A DNA stretch of 35,327 nt from positions 1-35,327 of the forward strand of contig JAUQQG010000089.1 of assembly GCA_030550015.1 (NCBI GenBank), read 5' to 3'. A program made the position numbers and the translations under genes. The stretch is from a bacterium (GTDB lineage: Bacteria > Sysuimicrobiota > Sysuimicrobiia > Sysuimicrobiales > Thermofontiviventaceae). Of this stretch, positions 7,704-16,410 are shown piece by piece. Position 1 is the stretch's first letter; every line of letters starts with the position of its first letter. The notes below the pieces were generated by a model. It searched no databases, was not told the DNA's origin, and worked only from the letters and a program-made list of their open reading frames with translations.

Positions 7704-10169
7704 GTGCGCTTCGAGACGAACTATGGCGGTTTCTCAGAGGACGGGCAGGAATACATCATCAAAACCTGGGATGTCCCCCGACCCTGGATCAACTACCTCA
7801 CCAATGGGAGGTTTTGTTCCCTCGTCTCCCAAACAGGAGGGGGGTATGCCTTTTTAGAGAGTTCAGGGTACCACCGCCTGACCAGGGGAGATCCCCAGGA
7901 CATGGTGCTCGCCGACCCGCTGGGGCGGTATATCTACCTCTACGACCGAGAAACGGGACAGTGGTGGCGTCTCACCGGTCCCCAGGTTGGATACCCCGTG
8001 GAGCGATGGGAGACACGCCATGGCTTCGGATATACCCAGATCCTCCACCGCCAGCGGGGGATCGAGGGGACCGTTACCTTCTTCGTCCCCCTTGAGGACG
8101 ACGTGGAGGTTTGGATGGTCCATCTGGCCAATATTGGGGACCGGCCTCGCCAGTTGAGCCTCTTCACCTACGTGGATTGGTGCCTTGGAGACTACCAGGC
8201 GGACCTCCTCGAGGCAGAGTTTAACAAGCTCTTCAACGTGAGCTTCGTGGAAGAAGGTATCCTTTATGCCACGAAGAGACTGTGGAGTATCCCCATGCGC
8301 GGCGGTGCGAGGCCCAACCTAGCGTGGGACAGGTATGCCTTCATGGCTGCCTCCTTCGAGGCCACGGGATTCGACCTTATCAAGGAACGCTTCATTGGCC
8401 GCTATCGTTCCGTCTGGAACCCCTTGGCGGTCGAGCGTGGGCAGTGCACCAACTCCGCAGGGAATGGCCAGGACCTCATCGCCGCGCTCCAGACAGAGAT
8501 CACCCTGGATCCCCAAGAGACTTTTGCGTTCACCGTCCTTGTAGGGTCTGTCCCTGTGGGGAACCACGGGAAAGCGGCTGCGCTGCGCAAGAAGTACACG
8601 TGGGAGGGAGCAGAGGCAGAGCTTGCCCGGGTGCGGGAGAGCTGGAAGGAGTACATGGGCCGGGTCACCGTCGAGACACCCGACGATGCCTTCAACCTCT
8701 CGGTGAACTACTGGAACAAGTACCAGGCGTGGATCACCTTCCACTGGGCACGTATGGACAGTTACTACGTCGGTGGAGGGTCCATCATCGGGTTCCGGGA
8801 TAGCTGCCAGGACATCCTCGGGGTCCTTCCCCATGATCCGCACAAGGCCGTGGAGCACCTCAAGTACATTGCGCGCCACCAATTCCGAAACGGCGGGTGT
8901 CTTCACAACTGGGACCCGGTGACCGATCTCGGGGTGGTGAGCGGGCATTCCGACGATCCCCTCTGGCTGGTTCTCGCCATCCTGTTTACGGTGAAGGAGG
9001 TGGGGGATCTCTCCCTTCTCGATACTGTGGTCGAGTTTTATGACGAGGGGAGCGGCTCCCTCTGGGAACACCTCACCCGCGCCCTCGAGTATGTGATGGC
9101 CAGGATCAGCCCTCGTGGGATCCCCCTCATTGGGGCTGGGGACTGGAACGATGCCCTCGATCATGTGGGGGTGGAAGGCCGGGGGGAGAGCACAATGGTT
9201 GCCGAACACCTCTGCTGGATGCTCCGGGAGGTGGCCGATCTGGCAGAGCGCCGCGGGGAGATCGAGCTGGCCCAGGTCTACGGGAGGATCTACAGAAAGG
9301 TCAAGGACGCGGTGAACACCTATCTCTGGGACGGAGAGTGGTACATCCGGGCCACGCGAGATGACGGGCTTCCCCTGGGGAGCCGGGAGTGCAAGGAAGG
9401 GAGGATCTACCTGAATGCCCAGAGCTGGGCGGTTATCAGCGGGATTGCTGAAGGGGAGCGCGCTCTCCGGTGCATGGATGCCGTGGCCGAACACCTGGAT
9501 ACTCCCTATGGTCCGGCACTCTTCCTCCCCGCCTACCACGAGCCGGACCCGGCCATTGGCATCATCACCCGCTTCTCTCCTGGGACGAAGGAGAACGGGG
9601 CCATCTTCAACCACCCGGTGTGCTGGGCGGTGATCGCAGAGTGCCTGTTGGGGCGGGGCGATCGGGCCTACGAGTTGTGGAGGAAGACATCGTTCATCTA
9701 CCGGGGCTTGGATCCGGACCGGTACAAGGTAGAACCCTACGTCTACGCGGAATATGTCCACGGGCCGGACTCCCCTTCGTTTGGGATGGGAGAATTCACC
9801 TGGACCACGGGCACAGCGGCCTGGATGTGGAGAGCGTGCCTGGACTGGATCCTTGGTGTTCAGCCCGCGTTCGAAGGGCTCCGGTTGAACCCGTGTATCC
9901 CGTTCCACTGGAAGCGGTTTCGAGTCCGACGTCCCTTCCGGGGAGCAATCTACGAGATCGAAGTCCAGAACCCCAAGGGCTTGAATACGGGGATCCACAA
10001 GATCCGTGTAGACGGAAAAGAGATCGAGGGGAACCTCGTTCCGGATTTCCGGGATGGGAGGGTTCATCAGGTGCACGCAGTATTGAGTGGCTCCAGTAAA
10101 GGCTCTTTCCAAGATTTGGCTCGGGACTCCGGGACCTCCTCGAAAGCAGCCCTCCGGAAACGTTCTTGA
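7704..10169 (+). CDS. GH94 family disaccharide phosphorylase (cellobiose phosphorylase-like)
   Basis: A large 821-residue cytoplasmic protein of glycoside hydrolase family 94, whose members split beta-linked disaccharides with phosphate to give a sugar 1-phosphate. The start is GTG with GAGGTGAT just upstream. The amino-terminal beta-sandwich opens with WINYLTNGRFCSLVSQTGGGY. The barrel has GFRDSCQDILGV, DDPLWL and GDWNDALDHVG; Asp483 in the latter is the expected general acid. The carboxy-terminal block KENGAIFNHPVCWAV with GTAAWMW is the phosphate-side signature. Cellobiose, chitobiose, cellobionate and other specificities share these motifs, so the substrate is unresolved. The absence of a signal peptide fits use on imported sugars. 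Confidence 0.9.
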   Translation: MRFETNYGGFSEDGQEYIIKTWDVPRPWINYLTNGRFCSLVSQTGGGYAFLESSGYHRLTRGDPQDMVLADPLGRYIYLYDRETGQWWRLTGPQVGYPVERWETRHGFGYTQILHRQRGIEGTVTFFVPLEDDVEVWMVHLANIGDRPRQLSLFTYVDWCLGDYQADLLEAEFNKLFNVSFVEEGILYATKRLWSIPMRGGARPNLAWDRYAFMAASFEATGFDLIKERFIGRYRSVWNPLAVERGQCTNSAGNGQDLIAALQTEITLDPQETFAFTVLVGSVPVGNHGKAAALRKKYTWEGAEAELARVRESWKEYMGRVTVETPDDAFNLSVNYWNKYQAWITFHWARMDSYYVGGGSIIGFRDSCQDILGVLPHDPHKAVEHLKYIARHQFRNGGCLHNWDPVTDLGVVSGHSDDPLWLVLAILFTVKEVGDLSLLDTVVEFYDEGSGSLWEHLTRALEYVMARISPRGIPLIGAGDWNDALDHVGVEGRGESTMVAEHLCWMLREVADLAERRGEIELAQVYGRIYRKVKDAVNTYLWDGEWYIRATRDDGLPLGSRECKEGRIYLNAQSWAVISGIAEGERALRCMDAVAEHLDTPYGPALFLPAYHEPDPAIGIITRFSPGTKENGAIFNHPVCWAVIAECLLGRGDRAYELWRKTSFIYRGLDPDRYKVEPYVYAEYVHGPDSPSFGMGEFTWTTGTAAWMWRACLDWILGVQPAFEGLRLNPCIPFHWKRFRVRRPFRGAIYEIEVQNPKGLNTGIHKIRVDGKEIEGNLVPDFRDGRVHQVHAVLSGSSKGSFQDLARDSGTSSKAALRKRS

Positions 10170-10189
10170 GGTCCCCCGAGGGAGGAAGA

Positions 10190-10792
10190 ATGAGCTCCGA
10201 AGAGGTGCTGGTCGTCTCTCGGGAACGTCTCTTTGTGCACGGTCCCTTCCACGGGCTATGCAGAGAGGGTCTTCAGGACTACCTGCAGGCGATCCAGGCT
10301 CACGGGGAGTTCCGTCGGCGCGACCTTGTCGAGGATGACCCTTCCTACAAACAGATCATCCCCTACCTGGTGGTGCATCGCAACCGGGAAATCTTCCTCT
10401 TCCGCCGCTTGGACCAGGGGGATGAAGCCCGGCTCGTTGGACGGTACTCCATTGGTGTGGGTGGGCACATCAACCGGGAGGATGTGGAAGGGTCGGAAGA
10501 TGTGATCCTGGCTGGGCTCAGGCGTGAACTGTTAGAAGAGCTCCACATCGAAGGGGAGTGGAGGGCGGATCTTCTGGGGGTCCTCAACGATGACACAGAA
10601 CCTGTGGGCCAGGTGCACTTCGGTCTTGTCTATTTTATCGATGTAGGAGATGCCCGTGTTTCCGTGCGGGAGGTAGATCGGTTGGAAGGAGAGTTTGTGG
10701 CCGTGGAGATGCTGGAGCGGTATCGGGAAGGCATGGAAAGCTGGTCCCGTCTCATCTTGGAAAGGGTGGACCTTCGAAACATGGAGAGGTAA
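10190..10792 (+). CDS. Nudix-like predicted phosphoesterase (COG4112-type)
   Basis: A 200-residue protein resembling the predicted phosphoesterases related to the MutT family. YLVVHRNREIFLFRR leads to a degenerate Nudix region: GGHIN at 91-95 and GLRRELLEELHIEG at about 109-122. The RELxEE core is kept, but the spacing to the glycine is changed and the box glutamate is not in the usual place. The frame is open from a TTG at 10166; the ATG at 10190 is preferred because GGAGGAAG precedes it closely. It starts 20 bases after the GH94 stop and ends one base before the glycosylase GTG, so the three genes form one operon. The substrate is unknown. Confidence 0.72.
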   Translation: MSSEEVLVVSRERLFVHGPFHGLCREGLQDYLQAIQAHGEFRRRDLVEDDPSYKQIIPYLVVHRNREIFLFRRLDQGDEARLVGRYSIGVGGHINREDVEGSEDVILAGLRRELLEELHIEGEWRADLLGVLNDDTEPVGQVHFGLVYFIDVGDARVSVREVDRLEGEFVAVEMLERYREGMESWSRLILERVDLRNMER

Positions 10793-10793
10793 G

Positions 10794-11735
10794 GTGGGGA
10801 AGACTCTAGAGGTGATCAACGCCATTGACAAAACTGAGGTTGTTGTAGAAGCGCCTTCTGGCTATGACCTCAGGCGTACGCTGACCTGCGGGCAGGCTTT
10901 TCGCTGGCGCTGGGCAGGGGATGTGGCGACAGGGATCGTGGGGAAGGCTATGGTGGAGGCTCGGCAGCAGGGGCGGATGGTCTTCCTGCAGGTGAATCCC
11001 GGGACTGCGCTCCCGGCCGTCCTCCACTACCTTGCTCTGGATGAACCTCTCCACGCAATTGAGGAGGAACTCTCACACGACAAGGTCCTCCGTGCACTCC
11101 TTCCGAAGACCTCCGGGATCGTCCTGTTGCGCCAAGACCCCTGGGAGTGCTTGGTGAGCTACGTCCTCTCCAGCTGGAACAACATCCCAAAGATCACCTA
11201 TTCCCTGGAAAGGCTGGCCAGGGAGCTTGGGTCACAGCTTGCCCCAGGGTTCTATTCCCTCCCAGGTCCTGATGTGCTTGCGAGGGCATCCCACGAAGTC
11301 CTCCAGAGGTGCTCCGTGGGATACCGCGCATCTTACCTCCAGGGGATTGCCCGGGCGGTGGCAGAAGGGGAGATCGCGCTCCACAGGATCGGGGAAAGGC
11401 CGTTCCAGGAATCCCGGGATGCGCTCCTGCGCCTTCCAGGGGTGGGCCAGAAGGTTGCCGACTGCGTTCTTTTATTCGCGTATGGATACAAAGAAGCGTT
11501 TCCTGTGGACGTCTGGGTGAAGAGGGCGGTTGAGCTTCTTTACTTCAACGGGCGGGTGCTGCGACTACGGGAGATCCAGGAATTCGCCAAAGAGAAGTTT
11601 GGCCCTCTCGCAGGGTACGCCCAACAGCACCTATTTACGTATGCGAGGATTTTCCTCCGTGGCCCCAATCCTCTTATGAGCCCACTGGAGGAAGTCAGGG
11701 AAGGACTTCAACCGTCCCATCGCCAACGCGGATGA
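10794..11735 (+). CDS. ogg: 8-oxoguanine DNA glycosylase/AP lyase, Ogg1 type
   Basis: A 313-residue HhH-GPD glycosylase of the Ogg1 branch, which excises 8-oxoguanine opposite C and nicks the abasic site. Visible signatures are QAFRW near the amino terminus, WNNIPKI (about 128-134), the helix-hairpin-helix LPGVGQKVADC with catalytic Lys220, and PVDVWVKR with Asp239. The frame stays open upstream into the previous gene; GTG at 10794 is chosen because GGAGAGG precedes it and it follows the previous stop by one base. A GTG at 10812 is an alternative. The 3' end overlaps the convergent selD gene by 41 bases. Confidence 0.9.
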   Translation: MGKTLEVINAIDKTEVVVEAPSGYDLRRTLTCGQAFRWRWAGDVATGIVGKAMVEARQQGRMVFLQVNPGTALPAVLHYLALDEPLHAIEEELSHDKVLRALLPKTSGIVLLRQDPWECLVSYVLSSWNNIPKITYSLERLARELGSQLAPGFYSLPGPDVLARASHEVLQRCSVGYRASYLQGIARAVAEGEIALHRIGERPFQESRDALLRLPGVGQKVADCVLLFAYGYKEAFPVDVWVKRAVELLYFNGRVLRLREIQEFAKEKFGPLAGYAQQHLFTYARIFLRGPNPLMSPLEEVREGLQPSHRQRG

Positions 11736-12744
11736 TCTCCCCGATGCGCCAGGCGTTGACGTCCCTCTGCTGGAGGGCCGTGGCGAAGGCTTCCGCCCTG
11801 GCCTTTGGTACCGCAACGAGAAGGCCTCCGGAGGTCTGGGCATCGTAGAGGAGGATCTGCTCCTCTTTCTCAATCGCCGGGTGCCAGCGCACCTTCTCCC
11901 GCAGGAAGTCCCTGTTCCGGTAGGTCCCCTCAGGGATTATTCCTTCCCTGGCGAGCATGCGGGCTTCTCCCAGGACGGGGATGCGGCTGTGGAAGAGGAC
12001 GGCGCACACTCGGCTCGACGTCGTCATCTCGATGAGATGACCAAGGAGCCCGTATCCCGAGATGTCGGTACACGCGGATGCCCCAATCCCCACCATCGCT
12101 TCACTGGCCTGGCGGTTTAGGGTTGCCATGATCCGCGTTGCCGTCTCGACGGTCTCTGGCGAGGTCTTCCCATGCTTGATCCCCGTGGTGATGATCCCCA
12201 TTCCCAGAGGTTTGGTGAGGAAGAGGACATCTCCGGGCTTGGCTCCCGCCTTCGTGATCAAGCGGGTGGGGTGGACAATTCCGACCACAGCCATCCCGTA
12301 CTTTGGCTCAGGGTCGTCGAGGGTATGGCCGCCAATGACTACTACGCCAGCTTCCTTGGCTTTCTCCGCGCCCCCTCTCAGGATCTCCCCCGCGATGTCG
12401 AGGGGGAATGCTCCTCGGGGGAAGGCGAGGATGTTCAGGGCAAGGAGGGGACGGCCACCCTTGGCGTAGACATCGCTGAAAGCATTCGCTGCAGCGATCG
12501 CCCCGTAGCTCCTCGGGTCATCCACCACCGGGGTAAACACATCTACGGTGAACACAACTGCCACCTCACCCGTGAGACGGTATACCCCCGCGTCGTCAGC
12601 GTTCTGGAGCCCCAGGAGGATGTTGGGGTCGCTGAACTCAGGGAGATAGCGCAGCAATTGGGCTAGGTCCGCCGGACCCAGCTTGGAAGCTCAACCTGCG
12701 CAGGCGACCATCGTTGTGAGCCGGATCCGTTCCCGCTCGGTCAT
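11695..12744 (-). CDS. selD: Selenide, water dikinase; selenocysteine-containing SelD
   Basis: SelD makes selenophosphate from selenide and ATP, the selenium donor for selenocysteine and selenouridine. The gene starts at ATG 12744 (AGGAGGT six bases upstream) and is read through an in-frame TGA at 12693-12691, giving LTTMVACAGUASKLGP with U at residue 18. Sec18 sits three residues before Lys21, exactly the Cys17/Lys20 spacing of the E. coli enzyme. The remainder is a full kinase: GLQNADDAGVY, VFTVDVFTPVVDDP, ANAFSDVYAKGG, GGHTLDDPEPKYGMAVVG and TDISGYGLLGH, 349 residues in all. Starting at the in-frame TTG 12657 would remove the catalytic residues. The last 41 bases overlap the glycosylase gene. 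Confidence 0.95.
12662..12693 (-). promoter_or_regulatory. Sec UGA codon plus SECIS-like hairpin in selD
   Basis: On the minus strand the TGA at 12693-12691 is followed by 8 bases, then a 9-base arm (12682-12674, GCTGGGTCC), a 3-base loop GGC (12673-12671) and a matching arm (12670-12662, GGACCTAGC). All nine pairs form, one being G-U. The loop begins 17 bases after the UGA and its first base is G. This agrees with what is known of bacterial SECIS elements, which lie inside the coding region directly after the UGA and present a G at the loop start for SelB. Confidence 0.85.
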
Positions 12745-12750
12745 CTGGGT

Positions 12751-12757
12751 ACCTCCT
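12751..12757 (-). promoter_or_regulatory. Ribosome binding site fixing the selD start
   Basis: The minus strand reads AGGAGGT at 12757-12751, six bases before ATG 12744. This near-perfect Shine-Dalgarno site upstream of the UGA codon shows that translation starts before it and so must read through it. Confidence 0.85.
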
Positions 12758-12920
12758 ACGTGGGTTCCTCGTTCGCAAGGAACGCTTCCCCCAGCGTAAT
12801 GACGGAGAGGATTTTGCTGGGGCTTAATTCCGCAAAACAAGCCTAAATCCCTCTTGATCCCCCTTCCGCTCTCTCCTACGGCCTGATATTATGGATGGGT
12901 GGAACAGGGGGGATGGGGCG

Positions 12921-13838
12921 TTGAACCTGCACCAGCTCAAGATCTTCCATACTGTAGCGAAGCTGGGGAGCTTCTCACGGGCGGCAGAGGAACTGAACAT
13001 TAGCCAGCCTTCGGTGAGCATCCAGGTCGCCGATCTGGAACGCTCCTTGGGGGTGGAGCTCTTTGAACAGATTGGTAAACGGATTTGCCTCACCGAGGCA
13101 GGGCGCATCCTTGATGCGTATGCTCGCCGGATCCTGGCCCTGGTGGAAGAAGCCAACGAGGCCATCGAAGAGTTGAAGGACCTCCACAGGGGCCACCTCG
13201 CCGTAGGTGCGAGTACCACTCCAGGAATCTACTTGGTCCCGAGGGCGCTTGGCGAGTTCCGGAAGCGCTACCCTGAGGTTGAGATCCGCTTGGAGGTCGG
13301 GTCTCCCCCTCGCATTCAGCAGTTGCTCCTCTCGAACGATCTGGATCTCGGAGTGATGGCTGGACAGCCTGGAAGCCGGGACCTCGTTGCTGAGCCGTTC
13401 CTAGAGGACGAGCTTGTTGCCGTTGTGCCTCCGCGCCACCGCTTGGCGAGCCAAGGGGTGGTGAGGGCGGAGGATTTCCTCCAGGAGACTGTCTTGCTCC
13501 GGGAGAGGGGTTCGGAGACACGGCAGGTGGTCGATGAAGCCCTGCGCCAGAGGGGGATTCATCTCCCTAAAGTTTTGGAGATGACAAGCCCTGAGGCCAT
13601 GAAACAGGCCGCCGCGAGCGGGCTGGGCATCGGTCTCCTATCTAAGTACACGATTCGCCTGGAGGTTTCTGCCGGCTTGCTCGTGGTCCTTCCTATCGCA
13701 GATCTCCCTATGCGCCGCTCATTCTTCCTCGTGCGACACAGGGACAAGCGGTTGAGCCGTGCAGCCCAGGTTTTCGTCGAGATTCTCAAGGCCATGCACC
13801 CTCAAGAGACGCTCGTAGGCACGCCCGCAACGGAGTGA
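12921..13838 (+). CDS. LysR family transcriptional regulator
   Basis: A LysR-type regulator of 305 residues. The amino-terminal winged helix reads LHQLKIFHTVAKLGSFSRAA with SQPSVSIQVADLE as recognition helix; the effector domain begins near residue 90 (LAVGASTTPGIYLVPRAL) and includes AVVPPRHRLA and AASGLGIGLLS. The frame is open from ATG 12891, but that codon has no ribosome binding site. TTG 12921 gives the standard MNLHQLKIF start and lies after GGGGGGAT, so it is preferred. It is divergent from selD across about 176 bases and 20 bases upstream of the archease gene. CysB/CbbR-like effectors are possible, but none can be assigned. Confidence 0.88.
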   Translation: MNLHQLKIFHTVAKLGSFSRAAEELNISQPSVSIQVADLERSLGVELFEQIGKRICLTEAGRILDAYARRILALVEEANEAIEELKDLHRGHLAVGASTTPGIYLVPRALGEFRKRYPEVEIRLEVGSPPRIQQLLLSNDLDLGVMAGQPGSRDLVAEPFLEDELVAVVPPRHRLASQGVVRAEDFLQETVLLRERGSETRQVVDEALRQRGIHLPKVLEMTSPEAMKQAAASGLGIGLLSKYTIRLEVSAGLLVVLPIADLPMRRSFFLVRHRDKRLSRAAQVFVEILKAMHPQETLVGTPATE

Positions 13839-13858
13839 CATGAAGGGAGCTAGATCCC

Positions 13859-14278
13859 ATGAGCTCTCTGGCGTTTGAGGTGTTCGATCACACGGCGGAC
13901 ATCGGGATCATCGCCTACGGGAGCGATCTCCCTGAGTTGTTTGCGAACGCCGCCAGGGGGATGTTCTCCCTCCTGCTCGATCTCGACACCGTCGTCCCGC
14001 GGGAAGAGCGTGTTGTGGAGGTCGAAGGGATCGATCTGGAAGGACTCCTAGTCTCCTGGCTCAACGAACTCCTCTACCTGTACACTGCAGAGGGGCTCGC
14101 CCTTTCAAGGTTTGACATCCTGGAACTCAGCAATAGCCGCCTCCGGGCTCGCGTCAGGGGAGAACGTGCAGATCCCTCCCGCCATCACCCTCACCTGGAC
14201 ATCAAGGCAGCGACCTATCACCAACTGGAGATTAAGGGGAACGATACCTGGCGCGCGCGCATCATCTTCGATATCTGA
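13859..14278 (+). CDS. Archease (RtcB RNA ligase activator)
   Basis: A 139-residue archease. The family start FEVFDHTADIGIIAYG, the block ELFANAARGMFSLL, LEGLLVSWLNELLYL, then IKAATYHQLEI and the terminal IIFDI are all present; Asp14 and the last-but-one Asp138 are the likely metal-binding positions. Archease promotes the guanylylation step of the RtcB tRNA-splicing and RNA-repair ligase. RtcB itself is not in the window, although archease and rtcB are often adjacent. GGGAG lies about 10 bases before the ATG. It probably shares a transcript with the LysR gene and converges on the hybB-like gene 60 bases away. Confidence 0.9.
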   Translation: MSSLAFEVFDHTADIGIIAYGSDLPELFANAARGMFSLLLDLDTVVPREERVVEVEGIDLEGLLVSWLNELLYLYTAEGLALSRFDILELSNSRLRARVRGERADPSRHHPHLDIKAATYHQLEIKGNDTWRARIIFDI

Positions 14279-14338
14279 GTTGCCCCCAGGAAATCCTTCC
14301 TACCGAAATTTCCCTGTGGCCCGATCACTCGCCACCTC

Positions 14339-15463
14339 TTATCGTTCCTGTTGGACAAGCCGGAGACGTTGTTCTGGGAATATCGGCAGATGCTCCACAG
14401 CAACTGTGTAGAGGAAGATCCCTAGGGCAACGATGCCCGCGGTGATAGCAACCTCCATCCAGCTTGGCAGATAACGTGTCCCTGCAGCTGCCCACATTCC
14501 GATGATAGCGACGTTGAGCCGGTTGAGCACAACCCCAAGGACGACGAGCGAAGAGGACCACAGCAACCCCCGAACGCTCCGTCTCACGTCGGGGATCGCA
14601 AGGAGGAACGCTGGAAGCACAACGCCGAGGAGCAGTTCAAGCCAATACATCATGCTCTCCACCGTACCTGCGAATACCCAGGTGATGCTTCCTCCGGTCC
14701 CCAGAGCGTATAGCTTGAGGAGGAGGTAAATTCCCAGAATCACAGGGATCACGGAGGCAAGTTCCCCGAGCAGTTCTCCCTCAGGCTGGCGTCGGTAGGC
14801 ACGTGCGCTCACGAGGGCCTCTAGGATCACCATGGCCGGGGCGACGGCGAGCGCGGAGACAAAGAAGAGGATTGGGAGGAGCGGAGTATACCAAAGCGGG
14901 TGGAGCTTCTCTGGAACGATGAGGAAAAGGGCCCCCAGGGAGGACTGATGAAGAGTAGAGAGGATGACCCCTGCGATGACCAGGGGCACCGTAACCGCTC
15001 TGATGATCTTTCGAGGTCGCTCCATCCGAAGTCTCTCAAACACTGCAGGGCTGAACTCAAGCGCGAGGACCGTGGTGTACAGCATCACGCACCAGGCGAC
15101 CTCAAACATCACTGATCGGGGGTTCCACATGATCATGGGATGCCAGATGCGGTAAGGCCTGCCCAGGTCCACCAGCAGGGCAAGGATGACGAGGATGTAC
15201 CCGAGGAACGCCGTGAGGATCGCAGGCCGCAGGAGAGGCTCGAAGCGCTTGAGGTTGAACACGTACACTGCAGCGGCCATGGTGAACCCGCCCGCAGCCA
15301 AGGCAACCCCCACGAGCACGTCGAACCCAACCCATAGCCCCCAGGGGAAGCGGTCACTGAGGTGGGTCACAGCTCCCAGGCCTCGCGCGAACCTAACCCC
15401 GGTGACGGTAGCGCCAAGAAGGATGAGGGCTAGGAGGATCGCCTTCCCCGGCGTAAGCTTCAT
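14339..15463 (-). CDS. HybB/NrfD-like quinone-linked membrane subunit
   Basis: A polytopic membrane protein of 374 residues with about ten hydrophobic segments, of the NrfD/PsrC superfamily and closest in look to HybB: GLWVGFDVLVGVALAAGGF, DLGRPYRIWHPMIMWNPRS, VAWCVMLYTTVLALEF, STLHQSSLGALFLI and GIYLLLKLYAL. Such subunits exchange electrons between a periplasmic ferredoxin partner and the quinone pool. The start ATG 15463 overlaps the TGA of the HybA-like gene (ATGA) and has a GGAGG site, so the upstream extension of this frame is not used. No catalytic hydrogenase, formate dehydrogenase or sulfite reductase gene is adjacent. Confidence 0.88.
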   Translation of the reverse strand: MKLTPGKAILLALILLGATVTGVRFARGLGAVTHLSDRFPWGLWVGFDVLVGVALAAGGFTMAAAVYVFNLKRFEPLLRPAILTAFLGYILVILALLVDLGRPYRIWHPMIMWNPRSVMFEVAWCVMLYTTVLALEFSPAVFERLRMERPRKIIRAVTVPLVIAGVILSTLHQSSLGALFLIVPEKLHPLWYTPLLPILFFVSALAVAPAMVILEALVSARAYRRQPEGELLGELASVIPVILGIYLLLKLYALGTGGSITWVFAGTVESMMYWLELLLGVVLPAFLLAIPDVRRSVRGLLWSSSLVVLGVVLNRLNVAIIGMWAAAGTRYLPSWMEVAITAGIVALGIFLYTVAVEHLPIFPEQRLRLVQQER

Positions 15464-16398
15464 GCTGCCTTCCTCCTTTCCACTGCCACCTCGATGCGTT
15501 CCACCTCCACTCGCCTCTGAGACAGCCACTGGACGAAGCTCAGGAAAGCTCCAAGAAGCACAACCAACCCTGGAATCTTGGAGAGACTCTTCCAGGTGAG
15601 AGCGGGGAGCGGCTCCTTAGGAAGGTTAGGAAACCCCAGCTCTTGGAAGGGGACATCGGCGAGGTAGAGCATGGACGTCCCGCCCACCTCGTGTTCTCCG
15701 TAGATATAGTTGAAGTACCGGGCGGGATCTCCCTTGATCCTCTCCCGTGCCTCCCTGAGGAGTTCCTCACGATCTCCGAACTTCAGGGCCTCCGCAGGAC
15801 AAGCTTCCACGCAGGCTGGCTTCTTGCCAGCGGCCAGCCTTCCTGCACAGAAGTCACACTTGGTGATGCTGGGAAGCGCCTTTGCCCATTCGAATCTCGG
15901 CACACGGAAGGGACATGCCATCATGCAGTAGCGACAGCCAATGCAGCGACTTGCATCATAGATGACAGGTCCTTGAGGGGTCTTTCGCAGGGCAGCTACG
16001 GGACAGGCCGATGCGCAAGCTGGGTCGAGACAATGCATACACTGATACTTGTAGGAGCGCTCCTGGAGTCTTCCTTCCCCCAGGACAAGGTGGGGTTTCG
16101 GCTCCGCGATGGGTCGGAAGAACACGTTGGTCAAGGTGGTCGGGGAGAGATCCCCTGTCTCTTCCGGAGGTAGACCATGTGCCTCCTTGCACGCGGCCAC
16201 ACAGGATTTGCACCCGATGCACCGGGCCGTGTCAATGAGGATTGCTTTCTCCCTGACGAGGGGAGCCTTCGCAACTGCACGGCTGGAAAGGACCCCGCCC
16301 GCTGTCAAGAGGATCAAGCCGCCGAGTCCTTTCCTGACGAACTCCCTTCGCGTGATTGCGTGTACACTTCCACCTGTCCTGTGGCGCCGCTGATCCAT
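15460..16398 (-). CDS. HybA-like Tat-exported 4x[4Fe-4S] ferredoxin subunit
   Basis: A 312-residue iron-sulfur protein. The amino terminus has a twin-arginine signal (TRREFVRKGLGGLILLTAGG), so it is exported folded. Four cysteine clusters follow: CIGCKSCVAACK, CMHCLDPACASACP, CIGCRYCMMACP and CDFC with CVEACP, enough for four [4Fe-4S] centres. After these the protein has a single hydrophobic helix near the carboxy end (GLVVLLGAFLSFVQWL) as in HybA, anchoring it on the outer face of the membrane. DsrO and other NrfC-like proteins share the core; the terminal anchor favours HybA. GGGGAGGT precedes ATG 16398. It is coupled to the HybB-like gene by a 4-base overlap. Confidence 0.9.
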   Translation of the reverse strand: MDQRRHRTGGSVHAITRREFVRKGLGGLILLTAGGVLSSRAVAKAPLVREKAILIDTARCIGCKSCVAACKEAHGLPPEETGDLSPTTLTNVFFRPIAEPKPHLVLGEGRLQERSYKYQCMHCLDPACASACPVAALRKTPQGPVIYDASRCIGCRYCMMACPFRVPRFEWAKALPSITKCDFCAGRLAAGKKPACVEACPAEALKFGDREELLREARERIKGDPARYFNYIYGEHEVGGTSMLYLADVPFQELGFPNLPKEPLPALTWKSLSKIPGLVVLLGAFLSFVQWLSQRRVEVERIEVAVERRKAA

Positions 16399-16410
16399 AG
16401 ACCTCCCCCC

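Noticed and set aside
8319-10112. 597-codon open frame on the minus strand
   Set aside because: It lies entirely antisense to the GH94 gene, which has intact family motifs. The frame is rich in P, R, G and H without a recognisable domain, a typical shadow in GC-rich DNA.
11695-12657. SelD starting at TTG 12657
   Set aside because: This version lacks the catalytic Sec/Lys segment and a ribosome site; the extension through the UGA restores both.
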